From Agaricus subrufescens (Eukaryota > Basidiomycota > Agaricomycetes > Agaricales > Agaricaceae), in assembly GCA_029945375.1 (NCBI GenBank), contig CM057064.1, positions 1,984,001 to 2,048,000 on the forward strand: 64,000 bases of DNA. Reading direction: 5' to 3'. The position numbers were made by a program, and so were the translations under genes. The notes beneath the pieces were generated by a model, which did no database searches, was not told where the DNA came from, and saw only the letters and a list, made by a program, of their open reading frames with translations. Shown one piece after another: positions 1 to 14,242 of the stretch. The stretch's first letter is position 1; each line of letters starts with the position of its first letter.

Positions 1-1437
1 ATTTAGCGGAAATCAGCTGCATCTCAAGCAACACTGGTAGTCCGCGTAAGGAGTGGTAATAGATACGGTATTCGTCACCTCGGACTAATCTGCGATAGAA
101 TGGATCATGATATTCACACTATCATGGTCATTTTAGAAACCTGTTAATAGTCAATGGTTTCATCACGCAATAAAACCTATGTAGGGTAAGTGGGAGACGA
201 TATGTTGGTTCCGGGAGCAATTAGGAAGCAGGCGATATCAAGAAAACGGCCATAGCCTACCCGCTATTGTGATGCTTTACCCATGGAGTCCATCAGCACC
301 GGAAATAAGTCTAAAATCAAATGATTAGTAGCAGCACCACAGGTTAGCAATGCTCGGTTCTTTTCGCAACACAGAGCGTCACGGAGCACCACAATCCCAT
401 AGAACTTCATGAACGGTATTGCGATAGTGGCGGCGCTGGCATTAACGGGTATGCGCTGATGAATGGAATTTCAGATACAGTCCGCTAGGAGGTTCTAGAA
501 GCGGCACTGTGAGTATCAGCACACGTCAACCTGGGCCTCGCGCGCATCTGTAGCTCAGCCTCTCCAGTGCTTCTTTTTTTTCCAGTCAATAAATAGCGCT
601 TTCGGAAATCCCCGCATATTTTCCTAGCCGTTATTCACTCCAATGCTACCCAGCGCGGCTCCGTATTTCAATGTTTCGCAACAAAGAATCTTCATTAATA
701 CATCACTGTCTTCTTTGTCACCGGTGTTGTCTACTTGATATAGATAAGCGTATTTACCCTTCGCTGTCAAGCCTAAAAGGGGTGTCGCGCCGTTCATTTG
801 CCCCCAAACTAGCTTCCACGAATAGCTTCCACGAATTTAATTAACAAAAATGAAAACGCTCAAGTCTTTGCGTGCGAGTCGGAGCCTCTCACACGTAAGT
901 TACTTCAAATTTCGCTGCCCCTTGAAACGACGTTGGTATATTAACCTGATAAAGGATCATACAGGTCTGAGAACGAAGGGCCTGAATTACATTTTGATTA
1001 TCATTGGAGACACATTCTACGTACAAAGTGTGTGAGAATCAACGAGTAGTGGACCGAGATCGGTTGAAAGTTGAACCGTGATGTAATGCGATCCGCATCG
1101 CACCGCAGCTAAAAAGACATCCGCCATCCTTCGCATCTCTGAGCGAAGATACAGAGGCAATAAGGAAATAGCAGAGCGGCGAAGGCGGCTAAAGCTCAAG
1201 AAAGAGTAAAAAGCAAAGAGAACGTAGTGTTCTCTTTGCTTGCTGAAGGTCGAAGGTCGAAATGCGTTTGTGCAAATATTCCCAATAAACGTTAGAGTGA
1301 AGAAAGACGCAAGATAAATACGAAAAGAATGCGAAAGTATGGCAGCAGATTCCCGACGGCGATAATAAGTCTGGGAAGAAAGGTTGGAATAGGACAAGCC
1401 GAACGGCCAGGAGCATACTGCTTACCAGTGTCAATGA
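1..1437. other. Left-edge region without a convincing gene
   Basis: No open frame here shows conserved motifs or a plausible splice chain. The open frames between about 850 and 1400 are short, overlap each other on both strands and have no recognisable composition. A perfect 13-bp tandem duplication lies at 811-836. The last few hundred bases must include the 3' untranslated region of the minus-strand Tcp11/Sok1-family gene that ends at 1438. A gene with many very small exons cannot be excluded. Confidence 0.5.
811..836. repeat. 13-bp perfect tandem duplication
   Basis: The unit agcttccacgaat occurs twice back to back with no mismatch. It lies in non-coding DNA and most likely arose by a recent slippage event. 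Confidence 0.85.
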
Positions 1438-3879
1438 TCATAGCACAGACCGCATAAATTCCTCCTTCTCGTAGATGGGGAAGTACGCGTTGAAATGGAC
1501 AACGACCAGTAATGAGATCTTATCCACCAGTGACTGCACCTCTTCCGACAACATCTCCAGTCCGTTTCCCATACCCTCATCTTTAGCTGGTGCCTTGCTA
1601 TCAGACAACGGTATTGCTGATTTCGGAAGCGCGGTGCCAAGACAGTCTCGTGATGGTGCTACTAGCTCGCCCCAACCCTCGTTTTCTTTTCCCATCATCT
1701 TTTCGAAAGCGGCGTCCGAGCGCGCAGGATAAACATCGGCAAGAACCTTCTCAAACACCACCTTCTTCAGCCGTTCATGAAGCAACTTCCTAAGCGAAGA
1801 ATCGAGCTTCATATTAGCGTCGACCCATTTTCGCGCGACCGATACGGTGAATTTACTGGGCATGTCGTCACCGGCCAGGCTGGGTACAACACCTGTCTCT
1901 GGTAGTTTCTCGCCGCGCTGAATACTAGATGCTCGACGCGCGATCTGCAAGACGATGTCATCGAGCGCGCTCTTGAGCTTATCAATAGTGGAGCTCTCGT
2001 TAGATCTAGATGAGTCTGTGCACTCGAAGAAACAGGAGCCGAGATTCCTGGGGCCAATAGCTCGGATTTCCCGTTTCAGAATAGATGCAAATTCATTCAT
2101 TCGGTCCTTCTGGTACTTGCATTGACCGAAGCTCGAAATAAGTTGGCGGTAAAGCAAGAGGAACATCCATAAAGCGACGAGGTCGGCTATCTCAGATGCG
2201 TGAGTCTGGATACGGGTTTGGTCAAGATATAAAGTCTCTGGAAAAGAGGTGAATGGAGAGTCTGGCGCAGGCGAGGGGAAGGCAGTTGTGGACACTAGAG
2301 ATGGAATCGAAGAGGAAGGTGGATTGAATACCATATCGACCATACTTCGGACCACGGATATGTGCAACTGTTGCTTCTGGCCAAGAGAAGCATAACGTAG
2401 ACCTTGAGGTTGTGTTGGGTATTTAATCGGTTCTTCTTGCGATGAGAATGTAACGTGAGCAAGTCGAAGCCATTTTTTGGTTAGGGGGAGGGAGGGGTCA
2501 ATACTACGCCGGCTTCTAAGCATTTTCCTTTCAAATGAACCCGAGCTACAGATAAGGAAGGGTCGCAATGTTTGCATTTGATGGTTCGCGATATCCTAGA
2601 CGTAAAATATTGAAGCTCATTTACGCAGTTACCAAACGAAACACGCTTACCAGTTTCATGAGTTCTAGAATTTCTGAACAATTTCGGACTACCTTTACGG
2701 CATCTCGTATCGTTGCGTTGCCGCCTGGAGCACATGCCTTAGCTGCTTCTACCATGCTGTCAATAGCGTGGTCGCGCATTGGAGCACAGTGAGTTTTAAG
2801 GGTTGCCCCTATCACTTGAAAGAGGCCAGAGGGGTCAAAGACGCCGTGTTTGAGTTCCTGCTCTATAAGGTCTAGGTCGAACAGGGAACGAATATGCTCT
2901 GCCTGTTCCGCGTGTTCCTGGATAGGACCCTGTAAAACTTCGGTGTTCACGTATGGTCCTGAGAGCATTGAAAGCGGTTGTATCACGTGGAGTAAGACTT
3001 CAAGAAATTCGTTGAGTAGGGCACGGACACGGGACGGAGTCCGGAAGGTGATATAGGAAGGTGAAATCGAAAAGGGGAGTGGCGTGTCAGTGGGAATCGG
3101 AACATAGTCACAGACGCAGATGGTGGGGATGTATTTTCGACTGGATGCATCATAGGAGATGCAAGTGCAGCCAGACTCGATCTCGCGGGCAACCGTATCC
3201 CAATAGCGCTCCACACTCTCCCTTTTTCGACGATGCCCCGTGGGCCTGAATTGCAGGCCGGAGTCAAACAAGATGTCATGTCCTGTAAATAGAGAGTAAC
3301 GTCAGGTACTACGGGGCGGAAAGACCGTGCTGGAGACACACGTAGTGGAGTGTTGTGCATAATTTGATTGAAATCAAGATCTTTGAGGATTTGCCGATTA
3401 ATTGAAGGTACTAAGGGCGGCAGTTGTAGAGCGGCGATATTCAACGTGGCCGCCGGTATCGACAAAGCTTCATCCGGACCCAGTGACAGACGTGGCGACT
3501 GCTCTGTACATAATGAGAGATTTATGTCCTCACTTTCGCCGTCAGTAGTAGTGTCTGGATGTGTGAGAGAGGTTGGTGAAGTAGGCGACGACGATGGCTC
3601 GAGGGCAGAAAGATGCTGACTATTATGCTGGGAGCATTTGAGAGGAAATGCTGGAGAGAATGTCGACGGGGAAGTCACAGGGGTGGCAACCTGCGGCGAA
3701 GATGGGGCATTCCATAGGGCGGAGTTCGTGTCCGACGAGAGCCATGAGAGACGTGGCGCCTTAGCTGGGCGGCCAGTCAAGTCCTTGTCGCAGTTTTGTC
3801 TGCCAGTCTTGGTATTGTTTCCATCGTGGTCGTCTTGGCGAGATTTACGTTTGCGAAGGGTGTGGGCGAGATCATCCAT
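1438..3879 (-). CDS. SOK1: Tcp11/Sok1-family protein
   Basis: Three exons, 3342-3879, 2651-3282 and 1438-2595, separated by introns of 59 and 55 nt with GT-AG ends, give about 775 residues. The first 180 residues are Ser/Pro-rich and basic (a KRKSR stretch near the start), probably disordered. The Tcp11 region begins around residue 250 with RVRALLNEFLEVLL and continues with EHIRSLFDLDLIEQELKHG and a PMRD motif, which are characteristic of this family. The helical domain runs to near the C-terminus. In yeast, SOK1 is a high-copy suppressor of loss of protein kinase A. Animal TCP11 is linked to sperm cAMP signalling. A role in cAMP/PKA signalling is therefore inferred from the family and not shown by this sequence. 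The start was chosen as the first ATG of the long open exon. A TATA-like element lies about 60 bp upstream. The symbol is by family only. Confidence 0.88.
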
Positions 3880-3937
3880 ACGAAACTAGAGGTGGACGGT
3901 GCACAAGAGAAAAAGGTGGATATAATGGGAGTGGAGG

Positions 3938-3950
3938 GTATATAAGTAGC
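3938..3950 (-). promoter_or_regulatory. Possible TATA element of the Tcp11/Sok1 gene
   Basis: On the minus strand the run TTATATACC lies about 60-70 bp before the ATG at 3879, within the usual range for a core promoter with a short leader. This is a single weak match and is not otherwise supported. Confidence 0.3.
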
Positions 3951-5148
3951 CCAGGGCGAGGAAGAACACATGGCTTTTGAGTGTATTGTGGGCAGACTAA
4001 CAGGCTCTCTCAGGCCCGTCGCTCCCTTGAAAACCGGGTCCGTCGCAGTCACACGCCCATTCCACGCTGCAAATGAGGCAGAAGTGAAAATTAAAGACCA
4101 CCGGAACCTCGCGGTTGGTGGGCGAGTAGCGCGTTACGGAGATGATCGTGTACGTCCGAGTAGTAGATCTGCTTTTGAGCCGTTGGAGACGTGGAGATCC
4201 TATCGCCATCGCGGCGGAGCCCTAGACGTTCCTGCCGTGCTTCCTTCACCGTCTTCTACGGGGTCTCATTCGGGCCAAAACATATCCATATGTCACCTAC
4301 CCGTCCGCATGACACACGCAATGGACATGACTAGCCTCCTCGTGTTGATGCCTTTACCGGAAAAAAGAAAAGGACGACAACATGCACACCATCAAACCAG
4401 GAGGCAGTCGACAAGCGCTCGTCGAAAATGTTCGCGGGTAGACTCGTCCAATCAGTCTCGTCCAAAACCTATCATATCAAGATTCCCGGCTCCTTGGATC
4501 CCCAAACGGCTTCACCTAATTTGGTCTCAACCACCTCTTGTCCGCGATTTAGTCTATGTTCATTGTATGCTGATGTTAAACGACGCTCACATAAATGACA
4601 TCCCCATCGAGATACTTCTGACAGGCAGTCGCGTTGGTTAGGTTATTTCGGAGCAAAAAGCTTGGTGCTCGACGATAATAGAGCTTGACCTCCCATCAAC
4701 CCTACCAATCACGAGACCTGCCCAGTAAACGTGCCGGACCAAAAGCTCTAAATTTCAAACTTCGCCTCAGTGCGGGGGCACGGTAACCAGTTATGTCAAA
4801 AAGATCAAGGCCGCCGCATCACCGCCTCCAATGAAGCGATTTGGGCCCTTGTTTCCAGGGAGGGGATCAGAAAACTTTAATAAAACCACAATACAAAAGT
4901 TTACTGGGCCCCAAAGGTGCCGCATGTGAACAGGGAACGTCATCTAATAAAGGCTTAGCACTTTCATGTAGCCACGAATCATGCCGTTCCTAAAGCATCA
5001 TCTTCAGAATTAAATGACACTGTCAACCTGCCATTGAAACTCCATTCGATTGTCAGTTAACTAACAGACACATTATTGTGAAACAAGAAGAATACAAAGC
5101 AGACAAATCATTATATTACGCGGAGTCGTGGGGAACACACTCTTGGAT
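3951..5148. other. Intergenic region between the Tcp11/Sok1 gene and VMA2
   Basis: About 1.2 kb holding the upstream region of the Tcp11/Sok1 gene and the 3' flank of VMA2, both on the minus strand. A 223-codon plus-strand frame at 3970-4641 has no recognisable motif and an arginine-rich composition typical of chance frames. I see no RNA gene or repeat. Confidence 0.5.
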
Positions 5149-7206
<2,058 letters not shown>

Positions 7207-7492
7207 GGTTTTTTCAATAGGGTCTTGTAAACACCGAGTGGTAGGGGATGCGGGTTACAATTGCAATATCTGCCTCGAAAAGAGACGAAATCGCGGTGGC
7301 CGACTCCCGACGTTGTATGCAGTTGACCCGTTCCATCAGTTTCCCACGGTCTCTGTTCTACTCTACTCTACTGTACTTGCTAAAAGTAATGCTACTAATT
7401 TCTGAGACGCGTCTTTGGCCACTTCATCGTTATCAGAAGACCTGCCGTATGTGTGTGTTAGAAGACAGATGCTGAATGTTCAACGGATGCTC

Positions 7493-10400
7493 CTACCACT
7501 CTGTCTCTAATAGAATTTCTTCCGCTTCTTCTTCAATCACTATGGCATCGGTGCCCTGCAGAAAGAGATACAAATATTCGGCAGTATCGGCGCGGACCTG
7601 TATACAGTTCATATATGAGCATTTTGTGCACGCTTTAAGCACGAGGCTTTAAATCACTTACGCGTGGGTATGGATGAACTAGGAAACATGAAAGGCAAGA
7701 AATGGCCCGTTGCGATACAGCTTCCAGTGTGATAAGATTGACCGTTCTGCGGGCGATCGTTAATGGACATATCTAAACCGAACACAAGGAAAAGTTACAT
7801 TCTCATGGATTCCTGTATTCTCTGGACATTCTTAAATCGTCCGACATTTCTAGTGGCAAGATCCAACAGCGCGGATAATCTGAAATGGTAGTCTGCATCT
7901 GAATCTGATCTCTATGCTCCATGCTACATTGAACTTACTTCTTTCCTCCTACGGAATTGTCGGCGAGAGACCGGAGTGCATCAGCCTCTAGAAGAATGGT
8001 CAAAGTTTGAAGCACGGGAACCACAACAGAATTCATAGTGGGATTAGCCCTGGCAATACCCATGATATCAGTCAACAAATCTGTGAGAGTATAGCCTTCA
8101 TCGCCGGAAGCCGGAAGCGATTTGGCAAATGTTGACAAGCTCCTCGCAGCGGGCTGATGCTAATATATCTATAGTAAGAAACAGAAAGAACACACAAGAA
8201 AAGAGAAGAAATTTAACGTACCGTACCCTCGGTCTTACATCCCAAACTCAATATCAAACCTCTCAATACAAGCGGCCGGTACTGCGGAATTGTGATAAGT
8301 TTAACAGCGCGGGGAAAGAGCCATGCGCCATTAGTCCAATCTGGCGTTCTCTCACGATCTGCTTCCCCGACAGACCACGGAGGAGGCGTTTCGTCCTTCA
8401 TGGGGAAAATTTCTTCCAAGAGGGATAGACCAGGTAAGGACCAAGTGAATTCTCCGGACTTGACAGGTGGCAACTTGAACAATCTGTAAAAACAGATCCC
8501 TGCCTCCTGTCTAACGTTATCCAACCGTTCCACACCTTGCTTCAAGATTCCGGCCACAGCATGTAGGTACTTCGGAAGGGGTAAATATTCTTCGAAGTTC
8601 TCCACAGAAGCCGCGACAGCGAATAGATCGATGATGCAGGAGGTTAATCCCTGAACACAAGCAATACGAGCCCATGATCCAATGTCACCACGTTCATCAA
8701 TTGTGTAATCCTCTAGCCCGGATAGGAGGGTATCAATGATACTTTGTACCATGGGAGGAGATAAGCCTAGCGGAATGAATGAGCCCAGAAGCGGATCCAG
8801 AGAACGGTGCTCACTGTTTGCAAGGTTGTGTGAGACAGTATGCAATATTCGAGGAAGTGCCCGGTAGCTGTTCCTGCGCACCTCGATGACGGCTCTAGAC
8901 TGTTCTCATCGGGTCAATGAGATACAAAGGGTTTTATAATGCCACTCACAGATGCTTTCGTTTGATCTAATAGATAGCCCAACGAAAAAGAGAGGCTCTT
9001 TTGACATTTGTTATAGTCGACGAGTCCCAGAACATTCGCAAGACTCTGTTGAAAAATCGGTAGACCGGACTTAAGGTCTTTGATAAGCCTTTGAGAGGTT
9101 GAGCTCATCACGTACATATCTATGCAGCTTGTAGACTCACCTGATGATATCGTCTGATACATCCTCCCTCCCACTTATCGTTGCATACGCAGCGGCGGCA
9201 GCATCTTGTACAGTTTCAAGCCTGTAACGTAGACCATGATCAATGATCTTCTTCCAATCTGGAACCGAAGATCGTTCCTTCAGCTCGATTTCCGCGAGGG
9301 TGGCCGCATTGCCTATCAATTGACAAGCAGCGGCAGCCACAGCTCCGTTACGAGAGCCAAATATGACATCTTTGTCGACGAATGATAAGTAAGAAAACGT
9401 CTGTTGGTATATTGATAAAGTGAACTTGGAAGTAAACTCGAGCTAACCTCTCCAAGTAGTCGATCTCGAATTTCTGGGTCGTCCAAGTCTCGATAAGCAA
9501 CAGATATTTCACTCAACACTAACAGGGCGCCTTGGACGTCGCAGATATCATACGATTTCAATAACTGAACCTGGAATGTATATCCATTAGTACTCCTTAG
9601 ATTGAAACCAAACGAGGTATACAGACCGTCCTTCGAGTGACACTGGGACCGAGTTCGAGAAGGTTTGATTTACAGATCTCCCGAAGTGACTTTGAGCCTA
9701 TCTCTCTCATTCCTGCGTCCCAATGTCGCAACACGACATTGAGAAGATGATCGACCAGATACGGCCTATACTCCAGATGTCTGGCGTTAAGTGCGAGTCT
9801 AAGCGGGGCAGAAAAGCGACAATGAACACAAAAACTAACTCTGCCACTTGAGGTGCAGCGACGATGAAGGCGTGCTGTTTACTACTAATCGCATAGAAGT
9901 CAGTTTTCCTCAGGACGGCGATACCATGAGGGAACAACCCCTGATAACAGTCATCAACACCAAGTTAAGACAGTAATTTGAGAAACTCACAGTCCTCCCA
10001 ACGTGCTCCTGGAATGCAGCACTGGCAGCACGACGAATATGTATCTCCCGATCGAATAACGCGACCGTGACTAGCTTCCGGGCCAAATTGTCAGAATGAG
10101 GTTCAAGCGTGGTCAGGTCGTGAGTTCTGGCGAGTGACCACAACACGTATGCGGCAGCATCGCGAACGTTTGAACCAATCGAGTGTGAGCCCTTGCGAAG
10201 ATCGAAGTATAACGCCTTAGATATCCAATCAATAAGGACCGGGAGTTGATCTGAATCCACCAAGTTTCTCCTGGCCATTTCAGCACACGCGAGAGTTGCA
10301 CCATGCCAAGTACTTTCCGCAATCGAAGGAAGATCATACAGACTTGCTGCTGCTGCGGAATGGATACTAAACATGTCCATAACGGTTCCAAGGATTTGGG

Positions 10401-11782
10401 AGGCGAAAGCATGCGGCAAACGTTCTGCTATCCTTGCGACTCCTTTTGCCGAGGACCAGCGGACGATATTATCCTGAAAATGTTCAGATTCTGGTGACAT
10501 GCACACACATCGCTCCCACCTTGTCTTGCAGACAATCAAAAATGTATTGGAGTAGTGTTTCAACAACTTCAGGTATCTCGTGTTCTCCTATTTCCGTTTC
10601 GCTGTCATCAGTTGCGGGAAATGATCCGTCGAGCACACGCGTCCTCTTTCTGATCCTCGGCGGAGGAAGTGTGCGCACTGCTATCCTTGATATTAGTTTA
10701 GCGCGCAGTTTTCGGAGGATCGTATTCGTAACAAAGGCTGATCCTTCGTTTAAGCATTCAATGATATCCGAATATTCCGGTAATAGATCTACAACTTGAT
10801 CCACAGAACCTGATTTGACGATCTCATTGATAACCTGTAAAGACCCTATAGCCTGAAGATTGATCAGAAAACGGAAAAGTATTCAAAAGCGACAAAATCT
10901 CACCGTGATGACATCTATGCCCCGCGTACGAGCTTGAGTTTTGAAGAAGCGAACGAATTCTGGATATGCATATTTCATATCCTTCCTATCGGTGGCACGT
11001 TAGTACCAAAAAAGAGGTGTGCGTCAAAGACCCACCGCATGTAAAGGTGCGACAACAGTAAGGCGGCGCCATCCCTCTCCAATCCCGCTTTTCCCAGGTA
11101 TGTCTTGCCAATAAGTTCCAATGAACGCGCAGAATGGCCTAGCTCCGATTCATCATCGAATTGGGCCAAGTCAAAGGGAAGCATGGAAACGAGAGATAAC
11201 CAGAGCATCATGATGTAGCGGAGAGCCCATAATGAATGATGTTGGACGATGTTCTCTTGCGTTAACATGAAATCTAATGCGATAGGCAGGTCCGCGATTT
11301 CGTGAGGGAAGAACCGCACTGTAGAAATCATGACATTCAGCAGGATAGACGATCCAACAAGATATACGGACCAATTATTTTGTAGCCTCTGAACTTGATG
11401 TATCCGTACAAGATTGAGCATAGGCGTTCGAGCCTTCTCGTTGAAGGGGTTTTGCCAAAGGTGCTGGAGTAAGCATGGATAAAACTCTTGAATTTAGTGA
11501 TGACGGGTGAAAGCAATGTCTCCAGGAAAGGGTCGAGGAGGTATGATTGTTCTTGATATTCGTTGAGCTTGGCCAGAGAACAGGTTTATTCTCAGGCCAC
11601 CCGCTGAATTCAGGCAGAGAACGTACAATGCCAGCCAGTTTGTGAACGAGAAACACTTCCTTCTTGTCCAGCTCCGTGTCAGGTTCCTCGAATAAGTCGT
11701 GGTTTATGAGGGTGCTCTGGATTTGCACGTATTCATCGTACCTCTCGAAAGTCGCGTACAATCGATCCTGTTCAGGTGCCAT
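7493..11782 (-). CDS. TBCD: Tubulin-specific chaperone D (cofactor D)
   Basis: Sixteen exons (11627-11782, 11372-11567, 11036-11318, 10904-10985, 10520-10852, 9991-10473, 9840-9940, 9627-9798, 9448-9570, 9141-9400, 8950-9088, 8222-8899, 7939-8159, 7799-7879, 7662-7746, 7493-7597) give about 1165 residues; human TBCD is close to 1190. Cofactor D captures beta-tubulin and, with cofactors C and E and the GTPase Arl2, assembles the alpha/beta dimer. Recognisable points are FRGYK...RFFPHEIADL, the HEAT-repeat body with EHVGRTG-FPHGI, and the C-terminal domain with DIGSWARIACVQG and QEAGICFYRL. All introns are 41-64 nt, the shortest at 9799-9839. Exon 11 may start 15 nt earlier (9103) by use of another in-frame acceptor. 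The gene is divergent from BUD22. Orthologues are yeast CIN1 and fission yeast alp1. Confidence 0.95.
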
Positions 11783-11911
11783 TGGACATGGGAATCATAA
11801 CCCGATAGAGTCACTCGCAGCCAACAAAAGACAGACGGATCAAACTTCCGAATGTTGTTGTTTACTCGCTCCATTTCTCCCAGCAACTCTCACATCACTT
11901 GCTCAACAGAT
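11783..11911. promoter_or_regulatory. Shared divergent promoter of TBCD and BUD22
   Basis: Only 129 bp separate the two start codons, which face away from each other, so both core promoters and leaders must fit or overlap here. I see no convincing TATA element. Sharing of regulation is inferred from the spacing. Confidence 0.6.
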
Positions 11912-13391
11912 ATGGAAACATCTCACCGCAACCTGAAGCGTAAGAGGCGTACTATGGAAGATTCTACAGTAAGTCAGCCGTCCTGTCAGATGACCCTTTA
12001 CTAAGAGTTAGAGCGGCGACTCGAAAGTTACAGCCAAGCTCGTACGTTGCGCCTCAACATGTGGACGCCTTCATTTACCGTCAAGTAGCACCATGGACTG
12101 AAGGAAGTCAGGAAAGCTGCCAAAAAGGCCAAAACCTTTGAAACACAAAGACTTGTCAAGAAGCTCAAAACTTTAAGGTTTGGTTTATTGTTGAGGCCTA
12201 GACCTTCCTACCCTGTCTCCTTCAGGAAAACCGAAGCTGTCAGTTCTGATATTGCAGAGCACGAGGCGCAGTTGGACATAATCAAGGTCGCGCTATCTTT
12301 ATTACCCGATAAGCTATGCTAGATACTGACACCGCTACAAGGCCATCGATCATGAAATTTGCGCCAATATGGCTGTGAAATCAAAATTCGCAAAGGATCA
12401 TTTATTATCACGGCATGATTCCATCAACGAAGCGTTGTCGCAAATTGTTGGAAACAAATTGTTATCGGTTGTTCCCCAGGACGCTGCCGTTGGAAAGGCT
12501 TATAATCGATTACTCAGTTCCAAGGTACTAGCGGCTGAAGTTAGTCTCCTGTGCCGTTCTCTGCACCAACTCCTGGACCCTGATCCAGGGAACAATGCTG
12601 AGAACGGTTTATCGATTATCAATGAAGAAAATAAGGCCGCCGTTTCAGGGAGAACAAAGAGCCTAGAATTGGTCGACCTTGCGGACTCGGACTCGGCTTC
12701 CCACCTCGCTGCCGACAAAGTTACACAGTGGGAATCGGGAATGGAAACGGATGACCATTTCGACGCCGTCGACGAAAATTCGTTGTCCTCTTCCCAGGAA
12801 GGCGACCCAGAGTACCCGCAAAACATGGAAGACGACGGTGACCGTTCCCTGGTCAAAAACCCCGTGCGAAACGCGACCAAAGCATCCACAGCGGAATCAA
12901 CCTTTTTGCCTTCTCTCTCCGTGGGATTTATCCGAGGCTCAGATGAATCTGATTGGAGCGGTGACGAGCCGCCGGCTGCTGTACCTGGCCAGAGGAAAAA
13001 TCGGAGAGGACAAAGAGCGCGACGAGCGTACGTGGCTGCTTCCTATACATGACTCAATTGCTCATTGTTTTTTAGTATCTGGGAGAAAAAATACGGAAGA
13101 AATGCAAACCACAAGAAAAGAGAACTCGAAGCGCTACCCGAACGCCAGTTCCCCAAGGAAAACTCTAAAGTTCGCCGCGGCCCCAAAGAGTGGTCACGAA
13201 AACGAGGCGACGTTTTTGAGGGAAATACGACATCCAATTCAGTCTCGCGTTCGGAAGACTCCCACCAAAAAACTAAGCAACATGAAGAGCGTCCATTACA
13301 TCCCTCGTGGGCAGCCAAACGTCAAATGAAGGAAAAGCAAACGTTAGGCATTGTACCGAGCCAAGGGACCAAAATCAAATTCGCAGACTAA
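11912..13391 (+). CDS. BUD22: BUD22-domain ribosome biogenesis protein
   Basis: Six exons (11912-11968, 12012-12041, 12089-12177, 12226-12286, 12342-13027, 13076-13391) give 412 residues. Exon 2 is only 30 nt and the first intron 43 nt. The N-terminal helix KVTAKLHHGLKEVRKAAKKAK and the C-terminal block GQRARRAIWEKKYGRNANH followed by HPSWAAKRQ match the BUD22/SRFBP1 domain. Between them lies an acidic, Ser-rich stretch (about residues 150-280). Yeast Bud22 acts in the nucleolus in early maturation of 18S rRNA and the small ribosomal subunit. The same role is inferred here from the family. The N-terminal exons are short, but every junction keeps the frame and adds conserved residues, which supports them. 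It is convergent with the zinc-finger-like gene at 13502. Confidence 0.9.
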
Positions 13392-13501
13392 CAGGGGTAT
13401 CTATTATCATACCACAATTTAAACAAGAAGTGAACCCTCCTGGGTCATGTTTATATTAAATGTGACAATGGTGTCACCAAGATCCTTTCCAATTCATACA
13501 A

Positions 13502-14242
13502 TCATGCTGATGTTTTTACACAAGAATGCTTCATACGGCCTTTCAACCGACATTCTCTACTACACCAAGTGTCCCTGCACTTCCCACATTGAGGAAACGC
13601 GATTCCTTCACGACTGCACGTCGAACAAACACTCTTGTTTTCGCAAAACTTGGACCGCTGTTCGAGGCTAGCCATGATTGGATTAAGGTCGCGAGGATGG
13701 ATTTCTGAGTATGGACGTGCTCGCTGTCGTGAACGCGAGCGTTTTCGGGGTCTCGGGAGGGTTTGAGCTCGTGAAGGAGATACTGATCGCGAGCCAGGGG
13801 TTGATGGCGTTGTCCGTGATAGGAATGGTGTAGTTGTGGACGGGGAGGATGGTTGAGTGTCCCAATCCTTCTCGAAGGATCTCATATAATTCCCTCGATA
13901 CGCGCGAGGATGTCTACTCGGAAGGAATGCACGCAACACTGTGGACGCTGGAGTGTTGAGGACGAATGAACCACGGGCCATGTGATTCTTGAAAGAGCCA
14001 AACGAAACAACCGTAGGCTGTGCTTTGGGGAGCTCGAGGCTGAGTTTCCCCGAGTCTCCGGATTTCACTGAGAGGAGTGATAGTGTTCGGGAGCGCCGTC
14101 TGCGGTGATGGACCAGAGTGGGTGGCGGAGCAGCCTAGTCGCAGATTAGTGAGAGTACGAGAGGGAAAGGAACTGCGATGGTCACCTCAGATGGTTCCGA
14201 GGAAATGAAAGGAATACTGGAGGTATTCATAGCAGTGGTCAT
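13502..14242 (-). CDS. Small basic protein with MYND-like zinc cluster
   Basis: Two exons, 14186-14242 and 13502-14134, with a 51-nt GT-AG intron, give about 229 residues. The middle is Ser/Pro/Arg-rich and likely disordered, with KRSRSRQRARP as a possible nuclear localisation signal. The last 45 residues contain a cysteine pattern C-x2-C-x9-C-x2-C-x4-C-x3-C followed by H-x-C, which resembles a MYND zinc finger. The final His-Cys spacing is shorter than the usual H-x3-C, so it is either a divergent MYND or another treble-clef type. MYND domains usually bind proline-rich partners. I do not recognise an orthologue. The start is the first ATG of an upstream exon that continues the frame. Confidence 0.65.

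Noticed and set aside
3970..4641. 223-codon plus-strand open frame
   Set aside because: No motif, Arg/Ser/His-rich chance composition, lies in promoter DNA of the Tcp11/Sok1 gene and lacks partner exons.
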